Assembly: GCA_002482725.1 (NCBI GenBank)
Contig: DLGO01000076.1
Coordinates: 1-30,682 of the forward strand
Length of the DNA stretch: 30,682 nt
Direction: 5' to 3'
Source: Bacteroidetes bacterium UBA7692
Lineage (GTDB): Bacteria; Bacteroidota; Bacteroidia; Chitinophagales; LD1
Shown: piece after piece, positions 25,653 through 30,682 of the stretch
Position numbering within the stretch: the first letter of the stretch is position 1
Layout of the letters: each line of letters starts with the position of its first letter
Made by a program: the position numbers and the translations under genes
Notes under the pieces: model-generated
Databases searched by the model: none
What the model saw: the letters and a program-made list of their open reading frames with translations, nothing else
Told to the model about the DNA's origin: nothing

Positions 25653-25723
25653 CCAGTATTGTATTTCTATTAAAACTTTGCTTCTTTGCGTCCACGCAAT
25701 CAATAAAATAAAGCACCAAGGCA

Positions 25724-26518
25724 GTGAATCAACCATTTTCATATATACATCCTCAGGCAGAACTTGCGGATAATGTTGTTGTTGAACCTTTTGTAAGTAT
25801 CAGCAAGGATGTAGTGATAGGCGAAGGAACCTGGATAGGTTCGCACGTAACAATAATGGAAGGGGCGCGAATAGGCAAAAATTGCAAGATATTCCCGGGT
25901 GCTGTTATTTCTGCAGTGCCACAGGACCTTAAATTTAAAGGTGAAAAGAGCGAGGTACATATTGGCGACAATGTGGTAATACGTGAATATGTCACCATAA
26001 ACAGGGGTACAGAGAATACAAGAAAAACGGTGGTAGGGCAGAATACCCTGCTAATGGCCTATGTCCACGTAGCACATGACTGCATAATCGGCAAAAATTG
26101 TGTACTGGCAAATAACGTAAACTTGGCGGGCCACGTAGAAATAGGTGATTTCGCTATTTTGGGTGGAGGAGTAAACATCCAGCAGTTTTGCAAGGTGGGT
26201 CGCCACTCTATACTTTCTGGCGGTACACTGGTAAATAAAGATATACCTCCTTATGTACGCGCGGCGAGGCATCCAACCTGCTATGCTGGTGTTAATAGCA
26301 TAGGTTTGAGAAGAAGGGGTTTTTCTACAGAGGCCATCAATTCTATTCTGGAAATTTACCGTATTCTATATGTAAGGGGCTACAACGTAACTAATGCTTT
26401 GAATGTAATTGAAGCCGAAATACCTGCAACTGCAGAAAAAGATGAAATAGTGGGTTTTGTTCGCGAAAGCGTCCGGGGCATCATGAAAGGTTTCAATAGC
26501 CGTACCAATGAAGATTGA
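25724..26518 (+). CDS. lpxA: Acyl-ACP--UDP-N-acetylglucosamine O-acyltransferase
   Basis: This 264-residue cytoplasmic enzyme carries out the first step of lipid A synthesis, moving a 3-hydroxyacyl chain from acyl-ACP to UDP-GlcNAc. The left-handed beta-helix of hexapeptide repeats is obvious (VVIGEGTWIGSHVTI, IGKNCVLANNVNLAGHVEIG). The catalytic histidine is H118 in HVAHDC, matching H125 of E. coli. The helical C-terminal part (from about 195) contains GLRRRGFS. The start is GTG at 25724, 71 bases after the epimerase. The stop overlaps the next gene by 11 bases, which implies translational coupling. In many Bacteroidota lpxA follows lpxD and an lpxC-fabZ fusion; here the upstream partner is the epimerase instead. 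Confidence 0.95.
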   Translation: MNQPFSYIHPQAELADNVVVEPFVSISKDVVIGEGTWIGSHVTIMEGARIGKNCKIFPGAVISAVPQDLKFKGEKSEVHIGDNVVIREYVTINRGTENTRKTVVGQNTLLMAYVHVAHDCIIGKNCVLANNVNLAGHVEIGDFAILGGGVNIQQFCKVGRHSILSGGTLVNKDIPPYVRAARHPTCYAGVNSIGLRRRGFSTEAINSILEIYRILYVRGYNVTNALNVIEAEIPATAEKDEIVGFVRESVRGIMKGFNSRTNED

Positions 26519-27110
26519 CGTACAGAACGTTGGTAAAAAGTATGGCAAACAGTGGGTTTTCCGAAACCTGAATAAACTCTTGCTTCCCAAACAAACGTAT
26601 GCCATAACCGGGCCAAATGGATGTGGAAAGTCTACTTTGCTAAAAACAATGGCTGGAATGCTAACCCCAAACGAGGGTAAAATTCTATACTACAATCAAG
26701 AAGTATCAATTACGGAGGAGGAAATTCATAAATATCTTACCTTTTGTGCACCATATATGATGTTGCCGGAAGAATTGACACTTTCTGAGCTACTTTATTT
26801 TCATGATGAATTCAGGCCTTTTGAAAGTATAAGCATTAAGGAGCTCATCAGGATGTTGGAAATTGATGGGAATAAAGAAATACGAAACTGTTCCAGCGGC
26901 ATGAAACAGAGAATAAAATTGGCACTATCTGTTTTTACCAAAACAGAAATAGTAATGTTGGATGAGCCAACATCTAATTTTGATAAAAGGTGGATAGAAT
27001 GGTACCAGGAAATAATTGCTACCGTTCATAATCATAAGACCTTGATTATATGCTCTAACCTGGAAGATGAATATACCTTTGCAGATGAGATTATACAATT
27101 AGGTTTATAG
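26508..27110 (+). CDS. ABC transporter-type ATPase lacking Q-loop and switch histidine
   Basis: This short 200-residue nucleotide-binding domain has Walker A GPNGCGKST (35-43), signature NCSSGMKQR (127-135; in place of LSGGQ), Walker B IVMLDE (148-153) and D-loop SNFD. The usual Q-loop glutamine is not seen (the region reads FCAPYMMLPEELT), and the switch histidine position holds N184 (ICSNLEDE). No permease gene is adjacent. The gene overlaps lpxA by 11 bases. The overlap suggests a role tied to lipid A or envelope biogenesis; partner and substrate are unknown. The altered loops suggest slow or regulated ATP hydrolysis. Overall pattern is closest to small CcmA-like ATPases. Confidence 0.85.
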   Translation: MKIDVQNVGKKYGKQWVFRNLNKLLLPKQTYAITGPNGCGKSTLLKTMAGMLTPNEGKILYYNQEVSITEEEIHKYLTFCAPYMMLPEELTLSELLYFHDEFRPFESISIKELIRMLEIDGNKEIRNCSSGMKQRIKLALSVFTKTEIVMLDEPTSNFDKRWIEWYQEIIATVHNHKTLIICSNLEDEYTFADEIIQLGL

Positions 27111-27465
27111 CGTCGTATAAGACAAACCATTTTAATTCATCTTTTTTTCTTATTTCTACCTGACCCTAATTAGGCATTTAGCATACCTGAACACAGATAT
27201 CACCATGCATTTATGAATGGTTTGAAGGTCAGCACCGTAGCTTGTACCAAACAATAATCAAGCAAGGTAAGTTCTACCTTGCTTTGCCAGATTTATTAAC
27301 GTAAAATTAATTCTATGTTTTAATGGCGTATAAAACTGTGAATTATGAAGTCATATAAATTTTAATATTTTGATTTTGGTTTCGCAAAATATAAAACGGG
27401 CATAATTTTTGCATGAATTAATGTGCCCAAATCATAATGTTAGTTAATCAACAGAACAGAGTTTT
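27111..27465. other. Spacer upstream of the large SprB-repeat gene
   Basis: This 355-base AT-rich stretch contains no convincing gene. It has a 9-bp inverted repeat (CAAACCATT at 27123-27131 with AATGGTTTG at 27216-27224) and a strong hairpin (27260-27284). The last 150 bases are very AT-rich and presumably hold the promoter of the gene at 27466, but I see no exact match to the Bacteroidetes consensus. Confidence 0.65.
27260..27284 (+). terminator. 10-bp hairpin, probable terminator after the lpxA/ABC genes
   Basis: AAGCAAGGTA and TACCTTGCTT form a perfect 10-bp stem with a 5-base loop (AGTTC). It lies 150 bases after the ABC gene stop and 180 bases before the next start. The T-run after it is short, so termination is likely but not certain. 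Confidence 0.5.
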
Positions 27466-30400
27466 ATGAAAAAAGGTCTACGCTTTTTATTCACGGTAGC
27501 AGTAGTTATATCAGGTTACCAATCATGGTCTCAATGTAATGTGTCCAATACGGGAACTGCGGCCAATTCTACTGCTTGCGGTACGTCGACAATAAGTTTA
27601 GGGCCAGGTGAATCAAAGACACTTACCGTATCTGCTAATACCATATATAATTTTGTTATTTCAGGTACTCAAACATTTGTTAATTCTACTACGCCAATAT
27701 GCTTGGCCGGAAGTGGAAATGCAAGTAGTTTTAACTGGAATAGTGGTGCCAGCACAACAGTGGTTATAGGAACTAACAGAACGGGTAACCCTATTGGCTG
27801 GTCTGGTTGGGCTGTTAATGGAGGTTCCGGCTCCGCTGTAATAACGTACAAGCGCGTAACTCCTACTGTTTCTGCTTCTTTATCTCCCTCTACCATTTGT
27901 TCGGGCGGTTCGGTAACGCTTGCAAGTTCTGCATCTAATGGAACTATGTCTTCATGGACAGGGTCTGCAAACGGATCTTTTAGTTTAACTACCGTTGCGG
28001 CACCTACCGTTAGCAACATTACTACCGGTGGTACCTATACTGTTACCTACGCCAATGGTACTTGCACAAACACAGCAACTACCGGCACACTAACTGTAAA
28101 TGCGCAACCAACAATTACAACCTATACCAAGTCGGATGCAGGGTCATTCTGTAGTGGTGGTAGTGGAACAATTCAAGTCAGTACGACGGGGGGTATTGGC
28201 CCTATGACATACGCATGGAGCGGCTCTCCTGCACCTGCAAGTGGTGCAACAAGCGCCACCATGGGAACAGGCACCCTAAGTCCTTCTTCTCAAACCACCT
28301 ATACCTACAATATTACCGTTACCGACCCGGGTACAGGCTGTAACGACCCTACGGGTAATACAACCATTACGGTATACCCTGACCCAACCATACCACTGCC
28401 GTCTGGCGGAAGTATTTGTAAAGGAGGAAACATAACCCTTAATGGTGGTGCTGCAAGTGGCGGGGTACCGTCTTCGGCATTTACTTACCAATGGAGGAGT
28501 AATGGATTGGATGGAACAGGTTCTGTACCTACAGGATTCAGTTATTCCCCAACAAATGGAACTGCGCAAAATATTACGGTAACTACTACTAATTCTTCAA
28601 CACCAAACACATATAACTACCAATATTATGCTATTCAGTCGCAAAGCGGTTGTGCTACAGCTTTTTCGAGCAATGTAGGGGTAATAGTAAATGATGATCC
28701 ATCAATTACCATTGCTGCCTATGGCAATACAAGGCAGTGTGTTGATAATGTCAGTGGTATTGTTCTTACTGCAACTATAACTGGTGGAACAAGCCAGGCT
28801 TATCAGTGGCAATGGATAGACTCTTCGGCAGGCTCCGCACCAAACTATACTCCAAGGGATATAACAGGAAAAACAGCATCAACCTTTAATCCCAATACCC
28901 TAACTACCACGGCTTCACTTCAACCACCTGTATGGGCAAATGCTAACGGGTATGGGTTTAAAGTGCGCACATCTTCTGTGGTTTCGGGTTGCGATGCTGC
29001 AAGCTCAGCAAACTGGGTGCAGGTGGCACCAATACCAATTACTCCTTCTACAAATGGTGTAACTACTGTAACCGGTTGCGGAGCAGCTACGGTTTATGCT
29101 GCTTATGGAACATATGGCACAACTGCTAGGTTTTATGATGGTATTGTAGATGGTACGCCTGATGGAACAGGTGGATCATATACAATAACAAATGCCGGCT
29201 CAACACCGATAGTAAAAACAATAAGGATAACCAGCTATAATGCAACAACAGGTTGTGAAACCGCAGCGGGTGATGCGGCGGTAGTTTCGGTAACCGTTAA
29301 CCCTACGTTTACCGCAACCGTATCTAACAGCAATTATAATGGTTATGGTGTATCATGTGCAGGTGGTGCCAATGGTACTATAACCGCAAATGTTACCAGT
29401 TCTTCTTTCCCTATTACTTATGCATGGTCAAATGGGACTACAAATGTGGTAAGTTCGGCTTCCAACATGATATCCGGTCTGGGGGTTGGAGCATATAATG
29501 TAACTATAACTGATGCTGCGACTTGTGTAACTACACAGACAACCACATTGGCGGCGCCAACACAATTATCAAATACTTTTACAGAGTCTGATTTCAATGG
29601 ATTTAATGTTTCCTGCAATGGAGGGAATGATGGCACTATAACAGCCGCCGCTTCGGGTGGTGTTGCTACTTACAGCTATTCATGGAGTACAAGTACTTCA
29701 GGCGCAACTATATCTTCAAGGCCGGCGGGCAATTATACGGTTACTATTACAGATTTGAATAGTTGTACCTTAGTTCAGTCAGCTTCTCTTTCAGAACCAG
29801 GGGCAGTTTCTCTTACTTATCTTACCGGATATGTTTGCTCTGGTTCTACTTATACCTCTGCTATTATTACTATAACTCCATCGGGTGGAGTAGCTCCTTA
29901 TACATATAGCAAGGATGGTGTTAATTATGTTGCTTCAAGTCAATTTTCCGGACTTTCAAACGGGTCTGTACATAGCCTGAAAGTAAAGGATGCAAATGGA
30001 TGTACAAGCGCAGTTACCCCTGCAACGGTTACATTCCCTGCAAATGGGTCGGCAGTGGGGGATTGTAATTATATTTATGTAGCAGATTATGGAGATCCTA
30101 CAGGTACGTTAGGAACAAAAAGCTGTCCGGTATCGCTACCAGCAGCTATTGCTATATTTAATTCCAATACAGCCCGCAACCATATTCTTATGTTGGCAGG
30201 TACTTATAACTATAATGCAAAAATCGTTATACCAGCCAATGTCACTATTGATGGAGGATACTCTATTAATGGAAGTGGTGAGTGGGTTAAATCCACCAAC
30301 ACTTCAACCAATGTTACTGTTAATCCTTCGTTGGAAACTTCCAGTGCATCGGGTACTCTTGTAGGATATTATATTGGTCTTGAAGCAGGAGGGAACGGAT

Positions 30401-30682
30401 TTACCTTAAAGGACATAACATTCAATGTGTTACCGGGAGGTGCCAGTGGTGTTACAAACCGCAGGGGGAGATCTGTGTATGGATTGTACGAAAATGGAAG
30501 AACCGGCTTTTTGTTAAGCCGCTGTACTATCAATACCGGTGCAGGAAGCAGCGGAGATGGTGGGGATGCGATAGCCGGATCTGGTGGTGCAGGTGGCGGT
30601 GGTGGTGGTGGAAGCTATGGAAGCACATTCAGTTCCAATGGCGGTTGTGGATGTAACAGTAACAATGGGGGCAATGGATTTA
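27466..30682 (+). CDS. Large secreted protein with Ig-like modules, SprB repeats and beta-helix (partial, 3' end missing)
   Basis: The frame is open from the ATG at 27466 to the window edge: 1072 codons with no stop. A signal peptide (1-23, ending SWSQ) is followed by a small beta domain, several Ig-like or PKD-like modules of 80-100 residues with paired cysteines (about 130-620), and SprB-type repeats at about 626-698 and 708-778 (VSCAGGANGTI, VSCNGGNDGTI; GAYNVTITDAATC, GNYTVTITDLNSC), with a degenerate third at 782-851. From about 874 there is a pectate-lyase-like parallel beta-helix (IVIPANVTIDGGY, GFTLKDITF), then a Gly-rich stretch. SprB repeats occur in T9SS-secreted adhesins of gliding and other Bacteroidota, so surface adhesion is likely, with a C-terminal sorting domain expected outside the window. 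Confidence 0.88.
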   Translation, partial: MKKGLRFLFTVAVVISGYQSWSQCNVSNTGTAANSTACGTSTISLGPGESKTLTVSANTIYNFVISGTQTFVNSTTPICLAGSGNASSFNWNSGASTTVVIGTNRTGNPIGWSGWAVNGGSGSAVITYKRVTPTVSASLSPSTICSGGSVTLASSASNGTMSSWTGSANGSFSLTTVAAPTVSNITTGGTYTVTYANGTCTNTATTGTLTVNAQPTITTYTKSDAGSFCSGGSGTIQVSTTGGIGPMTYAWSGSPAPASGATSATMGTGTLSPSSQTTYTYNITVTDPGTGCNDPTGNTTITVYPDPTIPLPSGGSICKGGNITLNGGAASGGVPSSAFTYQWRSNGLDGTGSVPTGFSYSPTNGTAQNITVTTTNSSTPNTYNYQYYAIQSQSGCATAFSSNVGVIVNDDPSITIAAYGNTRQCVDNVSGIVLTATITGGTSQAYQWQWIDSSAGSAPNYTPRDITGKTASTFNPNTLTTTASLQPPVWANANGYGFKVRTSSVVSGCDAASSANWVQVAPIPITPSTNGVTTVTGCGAATVYAAYGTYGTTARFYDGIVDGTPDGTGGSYTITNAGSTPIVKTIRITSYNATTGCETAAGDAAVVSVTVNPTFTATVSNSNYNGYGVSCAGGANGTITANVTSSSFPITYAWSNGTTNVVSSASNMISGLGVGAYNVTITDAATCVTTQTTTLAAPTQLSNTFTESDFNGFNVSCNGGNDGTITAAASGGVATYSYSWSTSTSGATISSRPAGNYTVTITDLNSCTLVQSASLSEPGAVSLTYLTGYVCSGSTYTSAIITITPSGGVAPYTYSKDGVNYVASSQFSGLSNGSVHSLKVKDANGCTSAVTPATVTFPANGSAVGDCNYIYVADYGDPTGTLGTKSCPVSLPAAIAIFNSNTARNHILMLAGTYNYNAKIVIPANVTIDGGYSINGSGEWVKSTNTSTNVTVNPSLETSSASGTLVGYYIGLEAGGNGFTLKDITFNVLPGGASGVTNRRGRSVYGLYENGRTGFLLSRCTINTGAGSSGDGGDAIAGSGGAGGGGGGGSYGSTFSSNGGCGCNSNNGGNGF
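30588..30615 (+). repeat. GGT-rich low-complexity tract inside the large gene
   Basis: A run of GGT/GGC/GCA codons encodes an almost pure glycine stretch in the beta-helix region. Such a tract is prone to slippage in replication and to sequencing error, but the frame is intact here. Gly-rich loops are common in secreted beta-helix proteins. Confidence 0.5.

Noticed and set aside
27404..27411. AATTTTTG as the -7 element of the SprB-repeat gene
   Set aside because: One mismatch to TAnnTTTG and no TTG at the 19-base distance, so not reported as a promoter.
29341..29800. Tandem DNA repeat or CRISPR-like array in the large secreted gene
   Set aside because: The SprB units are similar at protein level only; the DNA has diverged and the frame is continuous.

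Overview
The window comes from a member of the Bacteroidota, probably a Chitinophagia- or Sphingobacteriia-like bacterium, though the genus cannot be fixed from the sequence. Supporting signs are a type IX secretion (T9SS) type A sorting domain, SprB-type repeats, a TonB-dependent receptor with an N-terminal carboxypeptidase-regulatory domain, DUF5777 and choice-of-anchor V proteins, start codons without Shine-Dalgarno sequences, and a promoter that fits the Bacteroidetes pattern (TTG, 19 nt, TAnnTTTG). No tRNA, rRNA, CRISPR array, prophage or insertion sequence was found.

Layout. (1) 1-465: the tail of an unknown plus-strand gene, then a degenerate spacer with an ATG-less ORF and a stem-loop. 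(2) 466-11365, minus strand: a three-gene surface operon read from the right (a giant 2049-residue secreted multidomain protein, a secreted fibronectin-III-like protein, an outer-membrane beta-barrel), followed by a dGTPase. (3) 11847-14775, plus strand: four exported proteins, namely a T9SS-exported choice-of-anchor V protein and a lipoprotein that both carry CX4CH haem-type motifs, a YceI lipocalin-like protein and a DUF5777 beta-barrel. Together they look like an uncharacterised envelope redox module. (4) 14887-16478: a ureohydrolase-fold protein with a degraded metal site and a small His/Arg-rich secreted protein. (5) 16559-18610, minus strand: an OmpA-family protein, separated from its converging neighbour by a perfect 40-bp palindromic terminator. 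(6) 19147-21984: a TonB-dependent receptor behind a structured control region. (7) 22153-27110, plus strand: a membrane histidine kinase, asd, a GDP-mannose 3,5-epimerase homologue, lpxA and an overlapping ABC-type ATPase that lacks the usual switch residues. (8) 27466 to the right edge: the first 1072 codons of a large secreted protein with Ig-like modules, SprB repeats and a parallel beta-helix, still open at the window end.

Most of the window is devoted to the cell envelope: secreted adhesin-like proteins, beta-barrels, lipid A synthesis (lpxA), and nucleotide-sugar supply (the epimerase). Housekeeping genes (the dGTPase and asd) are interspersed. The least understood parts are the three-gene minus-strand surface operon and the CX4CH/YceI/DUF5777 cluster. 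Functional statements rest on motif reading by eye; no database search was possible.
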